A stretch of 63,835 bases of DNA from JBGSOV01 sp041738935. Lineage in GTDB: Bacteria > Patescibacteriota > Gracilibacteria > CAIRYL01 > GCA-016699755. The position numbers and the translations under genes are program-made. The notes under the pieces were generated by a model that was not told where the DNA came from, made no database searches, and saw only the letters and a program-made list of their open reading frames with translations. The stretch covers positions 1 to 63,835 of the forward strand of contig JBGSOV010000013.1 in the NCBI GenBank assembly GCA_041738935.1, read 5' to 3'. Position 1 is the first letter of the stretch; each line of letters opens with the position of its first letter. Below are positions 1 through 8,056 of this stretch, one piece after another.

Positions 1-93
1 TGCGGTTTCATCTGCAGAAAAATACTTCAGTATGTCCCTAAATTTCCTTTCGGAAATGTGCGTATGATTACAGTACTTATTTTTTGGCTTCAT
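1..93 (-). CDS. IS1595-family transposase, N-terminal fragment (runs off window)
   Basis: An open frame of 31 codons starts at the ATG complementary to 91-93 and leaves the window at base 1 without a stop. It carries the motif HISERKFRDILKYFSADETA, which resembles the N-terminal segment of IS1595-type (ISXO2-like) transposases as I remember them, where an ISxxKFRxIxxYFxxDxTA stretch precedes the helix-turn-helix. It is partial because of the window edge, so whether the element is intact cannot be seen. The family call rests on this short segment only. Confidence 0.6.
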   Translation of the reverse strand, partial: MKPKNKYCNHTHISERKFRDILKYFSADETA

Positions 94-98
94 AGAGA

Positions 99-128
99 TA
101 GATTAGAGACTTTTTTTTCTCTAATCTA
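99..128. repeat. 11-bp perfect inverted repeat next to the transposase start
   Basis: TAGATTAGAGA (99-109) and TCTCTAATCTA (118-128) are exact reverse complements around an 8-nt C/T loop. The hairpin lies 5 bp upstream of the transposase ATG and just inside a CAATACCC stretch (131-138) that could be the outer end of the element. A role in shielding transposase expression or in end recognition is inference; the other end of the element is outside the window. The remaining 139-297 holds no gene that I can see. Confidence 0.6.
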
Positions 129-297
129 GTCAATACCCAAACGAATTTCTTAATTTATTGGGTCTTTTCATATTCTTTCAAGAATAAAATACACCATCAC
201 CTTACGCCAACTGCCCTTCGTTTCTCGATTGAAATTTTAACAGAGAACAAAAAATTTGCCTCCTCGTAATTCTTCTGGTCTAGGATCTATATTTTTG

Positions 298-1434
298 TCA
301 ATTTTTCTTGCTCACAAATTTCCCCCACGCCTTTTCCACATACGTTTTCAGCTCGCGGTCAAAGCGCTCGATACCAAACTGTTCCGCATATTCTGCAAGT
401 TTTTTGCGGTCTAATTTTTTTTCTAATTCTTCAAATTCGTGAATGGCGCGTTCGAGGACGAAGGGGGTCTGCTCGTCAAAAAACACTCCCGTCTTGCCGT
501 GCTCGAGTGTCGAAGTCACTCCTCCCTTGCCGTAGGCAATCACCGGTGTTCCAGCGGCAAGTGCTTCGATGGCGGTGATACCGGCATCCTCCAATTGCGG
601 AAAGAGCAGCGCGCGTGCTTTTCCCAAAAGTGCCGGAACATCCCGATCTTTGACAAAGCCGCGAAATTCAATATTTTGCGCACCGCTCGCGCGTTTTTTC
701 AATTCCTTTTCGTTTCTGCCAGTTCCCGCTATAACAAGGCGCTGATGCGGCATTTTTTTAAACGTATCAATCAGAAGATCAAAACGCTTTTGCGGAACCA
801 AACGCCCAAAGCCCAAAAAATAGCCTTCTTTTTTGACGGCAAGTCCTTCTTGATAGCGTTTGATATCCGCTGGCGGCGAAATTACGTGCGACTCGCGTTG
901 GTAAAACTTTTTGATGCTTTGCTGAATATATTCCGAATTGGCGATGTAGACGTCAGGGCGCTGCGCTGCAAACAAATCCCATTGGCGCAGTTTGGTAAAA
1001 TAGCGCGGCAAGAGCCATTTGATGGGTTTTGGAATCGGAAAATCTTGTAAATATTGTTGCCAGTCGCCCCACAAATAACGAGTCGGGGAGTGACAATAGC
1101 AAATATGCAGTTGGTCGGGATTTGTTAAAACACCTTTGCCGACAAACGAACTGCTCGAAAGCACGATATCAAATTCGCTGACATCAAGTTCTTCAATCGC
1201 ACCCGGCAACCAAGGCAACAAAAAGGGATGGCGCTTTTGCAAGGCTTGTGGCAGGCGTTGCAACGAAGAAGTATGAATACGCTCTGGCGCAAGTCGTAAC
1301 GGACAATCTTTTTCAGAATATACAGTAGTAAATAAGTGAGCACTGGGAAAAATCTTCAGCATGCGCTTGATGACGACTTCTGCGCCGCCAGAAACAGTCA
1401 GCCAATCGGCTACAATCGCAACTTTGAAGGTCAT
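298..1434 (-). CDS. Glycosyltransferase family 4 (GT-B)
   Basis: A 378-residue cytosolic GT-B glycosyltransferase that probably moves a sugar from a nucleotide donor onto a lipid-linked or surface glycan. The N-terminal Rossmann domain has the acceptor-side motif WLTVSGGAEVV near residue 11. The C-terminal donor domain starts around FLGFGRLVPQKRFD and contains the E-x7-E signature in EDAGITAIEALAAGTPVIAY near residues 280-300, which binds the nucleotide sugar in GT4 enzymes. Length is normal for the family. The gene stands alone, divergent from the DHH phosphoesterase. The exact sugar and acceptor cannot be told; capsule or secondary wall polymer is likely given the S-layer genes nearby. Confidence 0.85.
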   Translation of the reverse strand: MTFKVAIVADWLTVSGGAEVVIKRMLKIFPSAHLFTTVYSEKDCPLRLAPERIHTSSLQRLPQALQKRHPFLLPWLPGAIEELDVSEFDIVLSSSSFVGKGVLTNPDQLHICYCHSPTRYLWGDWQQYLQDFPIPKPIKWLLPRYFTKLRQWDLFAAQRPDVYIANSEYIQQSIKKFYQRESHVISPPADIKRYQEGLAVKKEGYFLGFGRLVPQKRFDLLIDTFKKMPHQRLVIAGTGRNEKELKKRASGAQNIEFRGFVKDRDVPALLGKARALLFPQLEDAGITAIEALAAGTPVIAYGKGGVTSTLEHGKTGVFFDEQTPFVLERAIHEFEELEKKLDRKKLAEYAEQFGIERFDRELKTYVEKAWGKFVSKKN

Positions 1435-1543
1435 GCTCTTGATAGGAAAGAATTTTCTTGAGCATGCCTGATTTTTCGTTTTTTTGGAAGACGAGAGATA
1501 TACTCTTAAAAGGAGAAATTGTATCTCAGGGAAGGCAGAATGA

Positions 1544-1572
1544 TTGACTGAATAAGTAATATATTATATAAT
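1544..1572 (+). promoter_or_regulatory. Sigma-70-type promoter of the DHH gene
   Basis: TTGACT (1544-1549), a 17-nt spacer and TATAAT (1567-1572) match the housekeeping consensus closely. The expected start of transcription near 1579 leaves a leader of about 24 nt before the ATG at 1603, without a Shine-Dalgarno sequence. Confidence 0.75.
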
Positions 1573-1602
1573 GAACAGATTAGTTTTTATTCATCCACTC
1601 TG

Positions 1603-3156
1603 ATGGAACTCTCGATTGTCGAACAGGCAAAACAACTTATCGAAAAGAGCCAAAAAATCCTGCTCGTGGCGCATGCCAAGATGGACGGTGATACTTTGTC
1701 GGCGGCGATTGCCATGCACAAAATACTTCAAAAAATGGGCAAAAAAACGGTAGTTGCTTGCGCCGATGCGGTGCCCGAAGTGTTCTCATTTTTGCCAGAT
1801 ACAGGAGTATTAGAGCGCGAAATTTCGTCGGGAAATGATTTCGTCATCGCACTGGATTGTTCACGTACGCAAGCACAAAAATTGCGTTGGAAGATTGAAG
1901 AAAACCAACTCAAGATTTTTATTACCCCTTTTGGCGGTACTTTTAATGAAGACGATGTCTCATTTTCCGAGCAATCAGATTTCGATCTCATTATCTCGAT
2001 TGACGCCGCGGACAAGCAACAATTGGGCAGTATTTTCGAAGAAAACACGGAACTTTTTGCGCGCGTTCCACTGTTGGTATTCGATCATCATGCGAGTAAT
2101 CCTGGCTTTGGAACGGTTAATGTTATCAACACCAAAGCCGCGAGTACGACAGAAGTGATTTTTCATTTTTTACCGGTTCTCTTTGGCGATCAATGGAGAA
2201 AAAAAATCGACACCGACATATCAACATTGCTTCTGACTGGGATTATTACTGATACTGGTAGTTTTCAAAATCCCAATACCACACCGCGATCGCTCGAAGT
2301 CGCCGCAGATTTGGTCGAAATGGGCGCGCGCCAACAAGAGATTATTCGGCATATTTTTAAAACGAAGAATATTCCGACACTCAAATTGTGGGGACGCGTG
2401 CTCTCCAAAATCAAAACCGATCCGATGTATCGCATGCTTTGGAGTACGGTTTCGTCTGACGATCTCAAAGATACTGGTGGAACGCTAGAAGACATGAATG
2501 GGATTGTGGACGAGTTGCTCGCGACAGCTCCGGGAATGGAAATGGTACTCCTCCTCAAAGAACGTGATGATGGTATTGTATCCGTGTCAGTTCGTACAAC
2601 AACGCCGCTGTGTGACGCGGCGGAATTTTCGCAAGAATTTGGCGGTGGCGGACATATTCAAGCAGCGGGCTTTAAAATTCGAGCGAACAAACCATTTGAT
2701 GTGATTGTCGGCGAAGTAATTAGCGCAGCGCAGCGCTTTCAACAACAACGCTTTGATGCCGAAAGTGGGAATGCTCGCATTCCCCAAAGCGAAGCCGACG
2801 AGACCAACTCGGATTCTGCTTCAGTCCTTGCCGGCGAAGACCTTTTCCCTCTCGATTTGGCGCCTCAGGCTGAAATTGCTTCAGTAACGAAAATCCCAGA
2901 ATCTTTGTCAACAAGTGATTTGGACGAGCAAAACGAAGATGTACAAGTTTCTCAACAAAGCGAAGAACCGAAAGATGCTGAGACATTCCCTCAGACTGAA
3001 CCAACTCCGCCAATTATTCCTGCTTCTCCCAAACTCCCGTCGCCTGATATCACGACCAACGCAGAATTTAGCAGCATGCTCGAACAAATCATGCTGCGTG
3101 ATCCATTTGGCAAAAATGCCAAAAAGAAAACTGATTCCTCTTCTTCCAAATCATGA
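1603..3156 (+). CDS. DHH/DHHA1 phosphoesterase (NrnA-like)
   Basis: A bifunctional oligoribonuclease/pAp-phosphatase-type protein that would degrade nanoRNA, pAp or cyclic dinucleotide products in the cytosol. Metal ligands are visible: AHAKMDGD (H24, D28, D30), ALDCS near residue 85, the DHH signature DHHASN at 161-166, and the DHHA1 glycine loop GGGGHIQAAGF from residue 347. Family members are about 320-350 residues; this one has roughly 130 extra C-terminal residues that are acidic and rich in Ser, Pro and Gln and look disordered. The stop overlaps the start of the next gene (ATGA), so the pair is co-transcribed. Which substrate it prefers cannot be seen. Confidence 0.85.
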   Translation: MELSIVEQAKQLIEKSQKILLVAHAKMDGDTLSAAIAMHKILQKMGKKTVVACADAVPEVFSFLPDTGVLEREISSGNDFVIALDCSRTQAQKLRWKIEENQLKIFITPFGGTFNEDDVSFSEQSDFDLIISIDAADKQQLGSIFEENTELFARVPLLVFDHHASNPGFGTVNVINTKAASTTEVIFHFLPVLFGDQWRKKIDTDISTLLLTGIITDTGSFQNPNTTPRSLEVAADLVEMGARQQEIIRHIFKTKNIPTLKLWGRVLSKIKTDPMYRMLWSTVSSDDLKDTGGTLEDMNGIVDELLATAPGMEMVLLLKERDDGIVSVSVRTTTPLCDAAEFSQEFGGGGHIQAAGFKIRANKPFDVIVGEVISAAQRFQQQRFDAESGNARIPQSEADETNSDSASVLAGEDLFPLDLAPQAEIASVTKIPESLSTSDLDEQNEDVQVSQQSEEPKDAETFPQTEPTPPIIPASPKLPSPDITTNAEFSSMLEQIMLRDPFGKNAKKKTDSSSSKS

Positions 3157-3419
3157 ATATTTTTTATGGACTTCTCGGTATCGCCGCATCATACCTCGTT
3201 TTGCGCTATCGTAAGCACGTGATTGGATTTACCGGACAATGGAGTTGGGCGGAAAAAATATTTGGTCCAGGTCATACGGATCTAGCGCTATTTTTAGTCG
3301 CAGTTTTTGTTTTTTTCTTCTCAGTAGCGGTGATGACCGGTTTTATGGACACCTTTCTCGATACGAGTGTCGGTGAAATGTCACAGAGCAAACAGCCGAC
3401 TGGATTTGGTGCACGCTGA
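3153..3419 (+). CDS. Small membrane protein, unknown function
   Basis: An 88-residue protein whose ATG overlaps the TGA of the DHH gene, suggesting translational coupling. It has a hydrophobic N-terminal stretch (FYGLLGIAASYLVL), a short basic/aromatic loop, and a strong second membrane segment (LALFLVAVFVFFFSVAVMTGF), then a hydrophilic tail. I do not recognise the family. The coupling suggests a membrane-linked partner or simple operon membership. Confidence 0.65.
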   Translation: MNIFYGLLGIAASYLVLRYRKHVIGFTGQWSWAEKIFGPGHTDLALFLVAVFVFFFSVAVMTGFMDTFLDTSVGEMSQSKQPTGFGAR

Positions 3420-3529
3420 TTTTCATCGGTAAAAAATCCATAACAGTAATTTTGTGACCGATTGACGAGCATTGGTGTATTGAATTTTTGCTTTTTTCGG
3501 CATAGCCTGAAGAGTGGATTTTTTATTGT

Positions 3530-4975
3530 ATGAAACAACTCTTCTTTTTCTTTACAATTGTTTGCTTGTTGCCGGTTTTTGCGTTTGCTCAGTCAGCGGA
3601 TTCGCAAACGATTTCGCGGAGTGACTTTGTGGTTCAGGCGGTGCAAAATTTGGTGGGTGAAATCAATCGGTCATTATCGCCCAATTCAGTAACATTTACT
3701 GATATTTCCGAGTCCTCTAAAGCAGCTCCGTATCTCCAATACGCTTTGGAAAATGGCATTTTAAGTATGCCACCAAGTCAGCGCTTTTTTCCCGAGCATC
3801 CAATCACCCGAGCGGAAGCAATCAAAGTGCTGATTGCGCTGCTGGACACTGCTCCTCTGCAAGAGACAGCGCGGAGTCATTTTGTCGATATCAAGTCGGG
3901 CATGTGGTCGGATCCGTTTGTTCGCAGTGCCGAAGCGCTTTGTTTGGTGAAAACTGACCGCATCGTATTTTTGCCGGATTTTTCTCTTGCCTCGCAAACG
4001 GCGGAAACTTGGATGATGGCTGCTCGCCAAATCAAAGAGCAGGGGAGTGCTTGTGCGGAATCGATCGTGCTTCCTCCGCCACCACCTGCGATTGATGAAG
4101 TTCCGGAGATTACAGAGGTTCCTTTTGCTGATGTGCGTCCGACAGTAGGTTTTGTTCCACCGGGCAGTATTCCGCGCAATGCGAGCAATGTGCCGTTTTT
4201 GTCGCTCACCATCACTGCTCCATCAACCGAAGCGGTTACCCTCGACCTCGTGCGCATTACTCGCCAGGGACTTGGCGACCGCAATGATTTTGTCGGTGTC
4301 AAAGTTTTGGAGAATGGCACATTAAAAGGCAGCAGCCGCAGGTTTTCTTCTGATCAAACCGCCGAACTGAATCTGGCGTATGATCCGGTGCGGATCGATG
4401 CCGGCGCAAGTGCGACGATTGTGATCGCTGCTGATATGAATGCCGCAGAAGGAGGCGGAGAGCACGAATTTGTCATCAATGATCCAGAAGATATCGTACT
4501 CACCGGAGTCGAATCCGGTGAACAGATTTCCATCCTTGGTATCTTTCCGATCCGAGGTAGCAGTATCGATGCCGCCAATATCGAGACGGCGCAACTTACC
4601 GTCGAATTTGAACCGGTGCGCAACACGCTCCGTTATGGGCGCAAGCGCGTCGAAATCGCGCGCATTCGGATTTCCGAAACAACGGGCGAGCAGGGAGCCA
4701 GTATTACTTCGATGCGACTGTCGTTCGATGGCATGGCAGAAGGCGGACTCAAAAATCTGTTTGTCGAACTTGATGACACCATCATTTCGTCTGTCCTCGA
4801 GCAGACCGATGGAAGGCAAGCACTGTTTTCCTTTCCTGCAGGTGCGATCAGCATTAATCGTGGGGACGATATTCGACTCATCGTCCATGCGGATATCTAT
4901 GTGATCGATAACGACTTCCGCGTGTTTTTTGATAATCTCGCTTCCGATCTCAAAACTACTTCGCTCACGCGCTGA
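3530..4975 (+). CDS. Secreted SLH-domain protein
   Basis: A 481-residue exported protein: a Lys-containing, hydrophobic signal peptide (residues 1 to about 21, ending FAFAQS), then two SLH-like repeats. The first contains FTDISESSKAAPYLQYALENGI and ITRAEAIKVLIALL; the second FVDIKSGMWSDPFVRSAEALCLV. A Pro-rich linker (LPPPPPAIDEVPE, near 180) leads to a long beta-rich region with no recognised domain. SLH repeats normally bind pyruvylated secondary cell-wall polymer, which fits the csaB gene at 22433. Likely an S-layer or surface-anchored protein. It is followed directly by a second SLH protein. Confidence 0.8.
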   Translation: MKQLFFFFTIVCLLPVFAFAQSADSQTISRSDFVVQAVQNLVGEINRSLSPNSVTFTDISESSKAAPYLQYALENGILSMPPSQRFFPEHPITRAEAIKVLIALLDTAPLQETARSHFVDIKSGMWSDPFVRSAEALCLVKTDRIVFLPDFSLASQTAETWMMAARQIKEQGSACAESIVLPPPPPAIDEVPEITEVPFADVRPTVGFVPPGSIPRNASNVPFLSLTITAPSTEAVTLDLVRITRQGLGDRNDFVGVKVLENGTLKGSSRRFSSDQTAELNLAYDPVRIDAGASATIVIAADMNAAEGGGEHEFVINDPEDIVLTGVESGEQISILGIFPIRGSSIDAANIETAQLTVEFEPVRNTLRYGRKRVEIARIRISETTGEQGASITSMRLSFDGMAEGGLKNLFVELDDTIISSVLEQTDGRQALFSFPAGAISINRGDDIRLIVHADIYVIDNDFRVFFDNLASDLKTTSLTR

Positions 4976-5026
4976 TTTGCACAAATTCCATTTTGACATC
5001 ATACTCAAGATAATATTTTGCTTTGC

Positions 5027-6778
5027 ATGACTGTTTTTCTCTCACTTCTTCGCAAAACCGCGAGCGGTCTTTGCGGCTTGATGCTCTGGGTAGCAATACT
5101 TGCCTTTCTCCCCATTGCTTCTTCTGCCACTTTCCCCGATGTTACGGAAGAGACGCAGTACCAATCAGCAATCGAATATCTTGCAGACAAAGGGATTATA
5201 AACGGTTATGCCGATGGCAGCTTTGGTCCAGAAAATACACTCACCCGAGCGGAACTTCTAAAAATCCTCCTCGAAGCGAAGGAAGGGTTCGCAAAACCAA
5301 ATACACCAACGGAGCCGTGTTTCCCCGATGTAGCGACTACCGATTGGTATGCGCCTTATGTCTGCCATGCCAAAGCAGAGGGAATCGTAGAAGGATTTCC
5401 GGATGGAAACTTTCAGCCGAATAAGGAAGTGAGCTTTGTGGAAGCAGCAAAGCTGGTCGTAAACTCCCTCGATTATCCGATAAAACCCGATGTAATCAAT
5501 TGGTATAAGCCGTATGTAGAAATTCTCAGTGAGAGAAAAGCAATTCCGGCTAGCATCACACGGCTGTATTTGCCCCTCACCAGAAGCGAAATGGCCGAAA
5601 TCATTTACCGTTTAAAAACGGACTTAAAAACGGAAACTTTTAAGAGCTACGCAGACTTGGTTGCCGTTATTATTCCCGATTTTTTGCCTCAAATGGAGCG
5701 AGTTCCGCTTAAGACATTTATAGAAAAAATACTCCAGCTTCCTGTAAGTGATTCTGAATATAATGAAGTTTTTATTGAAAACAATGATAGCAAATGGGAA
5801 ATAAATCGGCTGGGCGCTGTCCAAATCGATGGGGAAGAAAAGGATTTATACTCCATCTACCACAGACAGATCGACTCTTCTCAGTACCTCATCCTAGAAT
5901 CTTATGTGGGCTTTATTAAAGATAGCACTTTTCATTATTTTGAGAATGTATCGAGTGTATCCGGCTTGGAGCCCGATACTTTCCATACCTTAAAGCATTA
6001 TTCAAAACCGATCCCGGGGATTTCATTGGGGCTTAGTAGTAGTGAGCTACGCTCATTTCAATTAAATTCAGCCGGTGAGAAAGCAGTGCTATGGCAAGAA
6101 ACCGCCTATTGCGATGATGAACTAGTGAAACAGACCTTTGGGCAGTTTGAAGATTTTGATCAAAGATTCCTCTTCGATCTAAATAACAGTTACAGCATAT
6201 ATCAGTTAACTGATCAGTATTTTATGATCAAAGACCGTATGAATACGTGCTCCTTGTATAGCATTTACCTTCCTTACTTCTTAAATATAACAGCTTCTGG
6301 AAATTATCAGCTTCAAATTGAGATCGACGGAAAGGAATTTAATCAGAATGCTTATTCACCTTATCGAATCAATTGCGTAAGTCACTCAAACCTAGGAGCT
6401 ATTTATTGGACTCGTCGTTTTGATTCGTACAAAAAGAGCTCAATAATCACAGAACTTCGAAAGGTCGGTCAAACTGCCGAAGGATATAAAATTTATGTTT
6501 ATGCAGAGAATTCAGACCCCTTCGACTTTGATCAATGGGACACTTGGTCAAGAAATGATGAGAGGTATAAAGTCGGCGTTTTTCTCTATAACAAATACAA
6601 AACTCCAGCATATTTATCGAACCCCGACTCTCTCACCTCTGAGCAACAATCTCACCTCCAGCAGCTATGGCAAGATTTCTTAAAAACTCAAACCGCAGAA
6701 TATCCAATTATATTTATTGAAGATTCATCAGGAAATCTCATTCGATTTATCTTAGAGAAATATAATGAATGTTATTGA
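5027..6778 (+). CDS. Secreted SLH-domain protein with uncharacterised C-terminal domain
   Basis: I chose the ATG at 5027; an in-frame TTG at 5018 would add three residues. A signal peptide (hydrophobic to about residue 35, ending PIASSATFPDV) precedes three SLH-type repeats: YLADKGIINGYADGSFGP with LTRAELLKILLEA, then HAKAEGIVEGFPDGNFQP with VSFVEAAKLVV, then a weaker third ending LTRSEMAEIIYRL near residue 200. From about residue 210 to the end lies a hydrophilic region of about 370 residues, rich in Tyr, Asp and Asn, without a family that I recognise. The more A+T-rich codon use of that half differs from the SLH half, so it may have a separate origin. Probably a surface-exposed S-layer-associated protein. 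Confidence 0.8.
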   Translation: MTVFLSLLRKTASGLCGLMLWVAILAFLPIASSATFPDVTEETQYQSAIEYLADKGIINGYADGSFGPENTLTRAELLKILLEAKEGFAKPNTPTEPCFPDVATTDWYAPYVCHAKAEGIVEGFPDGNFQPNKEVSFVEAAKLVVNSLDYPIKPDVINWYKPYVEILSERKAIPASITRLYLPLTRSEMAEIIYRLKTDLKTETFKSYADLVAVIIPDFLPQMERVPLKTFIEKILQLPVSDSEYNEVFIENNDSKWEINRLGAVQIDGEEKDLYSIYHRQIDSSQYLILESYVGFIKDSTFHYFENVSSVSGLEPDTFHTLKHYSKPIPGISLGLSSSELRSFQLNSAGEKAVLWQETAYCDDELVKQTFGQFEDFDQRFLFDLNNSYSIYQLTDQYFMIKDRMNTCSLYSIYLPYFLNITASGNYQLQIEIDGKEFNQNAYSPYRINCVSHSNLGAIYWTRRFDSYKKSSIITELRKVGQTAEGYKIYVYAENSDPFDFDQWDTWSRNDERYKVGVFLYNKYKTPAYLSNPDSLTSEQQSHLQQLWQDFLKTQTAEYPIIFIEDSSGNLIRFILEKYNECY

Positions 6779-6806
6779 ATAGAAACCTTTTTCTTTCTCT
6801 AAGCTC

Positions 6807-6854
6807 GGGCACTCTGCAAGAGTGCCCTAAGCTCGAGCACTCTTGCAGAGTGCT
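6807..6854. repeat. Tandem hairpins that are reverse complements of each other
   Basis: GGGCACTC-TGCAA-GAGTGCCC (6807-6827) and AGCACTCT-TGC-AGAGTGCT (6836-6854) are each near-perfect palindromes. Their shared 17-nt core is the same sequence in opposite orientation, so the two can also pair with each other into one longer stem. Each copy is preceded by AAGCTCG. They lie 28 nt after the SLH gene and could terminate its transcript, but there is no clean T-tract. The rest of 6779-7062 shows only the secF promoter. Confidence 0.7.
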
Positions 6855-7011
6855 TGTAATAGTCCCGGATCAAAATAATCTGCATCTCATTTTCTCATTC
6901 AAGCAATCTACAACACTGTCTCAGCGTAGAAAATTTATGACTTCAAAAACCAACATGTTTTTTGCATGGTTGCTCTCAAAAACCGGTTCGGAAAGGCGCT
7001 AACTTTCTTGC

Positions 7012-7040
7012 TTGAAAGTCACAAAAAATATCGGCAGAAT
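7012..7040 (+). promoter_or_regulatory. Probable secF promoter
   Basis: TTGAAA (7012-7017), 17-nt spacer, CAGAAT (7035-7040). The start codon of secF follows 22 nt later, again without a Shine-Dalgarno sequence. Confidence 0.5.
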
Positions 7041-7062
7041 ATGACGGAAATTTTTCTCCTGC

Positions 7063-7968
7063 ATGAAATTTGATATTATTCCGCGTCGCAAGCTCTGGTT
7101 TTCTATCTCTGGTGGATTGGTGTTGTTGTCAATTATATTGGTGATGGTGTTCGGGCTGAATGCCGGAATTGACTTTACTGGCGGCACTCGCATCGAAACA
7201 ATAGTCATCGGTGACTCTGTTTCTGCTCAAGAAGTTACCGAACAATTTGAAGCAGCGGTTGGCACCGACAAAGGTGAGAGCATCACTGCAACTTTTGACG
7301 GTAATGGCTTTGTTATTCGCTCACGGCTCCTTACCGAAGCCGATACTACCAAACTGGCAGACACTTTTGCGGAAAAAAATAATATTTCCATTGAGCAGAT
7401 AAATACGATTGGGCCGACAGTCGGAGGCGTTTTTAAGAAACGCGCGTTCACTGCTATTTTCCTCTCTATTCTGACAATTATCGCTTACGTGGCTTTTGCT
7501 TTTCGCAAAATGCCGAAGGGATTGTCTTCGTGGAAATTTGGTTTAGCTGCAATTGTTGCCTTGGCGCACGATATTACTATTATTATTGGAATATTTGCTC
7601 TTTTGGGAGTTTTTTATGGAGTAGAAATCGACACACTCTTCATCACTGCTTTGCTGACAGTACTTGCCTTTTCTGTCAATGATACGATTGTGGTATTTGA
7701 CCGCATTCGCGAGAATCTGAAGGGCGAAAAAAGTAACAAGAATTTGGCAATCGTTGCCGAGGCGGCTGTCTGGCAGTCGATGCGTCGCTCGATCAACACC
7801 TCGCTCTCGACATTGCTTGTCGTTTTGGCAATGCTATTTTTCTTTTTGGGATTTTCGTCACTCTTTACTTTTTTTGTAGCGCTCGCGGCTGGGCTTATCG
7901 TCGGAACATATTCTTCTATCTTTTTGGCAACGCCGCTTGTTGTCGTCTGGCACAACCAATCGAAGTAA
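7063..7968 (+). CDS. secF: Protein translocase subunit SecF
   Basis: A 301-residue RND-fold membrane protein that with SecD uses the proton motive force to help SecYEG export proteins. An N-terminal membrane segment (LWFSISGGLVLLSIILVMVF) is followed by the conserved GIDFTGGTRIE motif at the start of the periplasmic domain. The C-terminal five-helix block carries ALAHDITIIIGIFALLG, AFSVNDTIVVFDRIREN and RRSINTSLSTLLVVLAMLFF, all typical of SecF. Length is normal. No secD lies beside it, whereas the two are usually adjacent or fused; secD may be elsewhere. Confidence 0.93.
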   Translation: MKFDIIPRRKLWFSISGGLVLLSIILVMVFGLNAGIDFTGGTRIETIVIGDSVSAQEVTEQFEAAVGTDKGESITATFDGNGFVIRSRLLTEADTTKLADTFAEKNNISIEQINTIGPTVGGVFKKRAFTAIFLSILTIIAYVAFAFRKMPKGLSSWKFGLAAIVALAHDITIIIGIFALLGVFYGVEIDTLFITALLTVLAFSVNDTIVVFDRIRENLKGEKSNKNLAIVAEAAVWQSMRRSINTSLSTLLVVLAMLFFFLGFSSLFTFFVALAAGLIVGTYSSIFLATPLVVVWHNQSK

Positions 7969-8056
7969 CTTTCCCAGAAAATTCTTTTGTCTTGCACATA
8001 TCGTTTTGTACTAATCGGCTCATGACAAATCGCATACTTTCTGTTGGGAATTGTCT

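Noticed and set aside
439..1050. Long open frame on the plus strand opposite the first glycosyltransferase
   Set aside because: Its product has no domain and it lies fully antisense to a well-supported GT4 gene.
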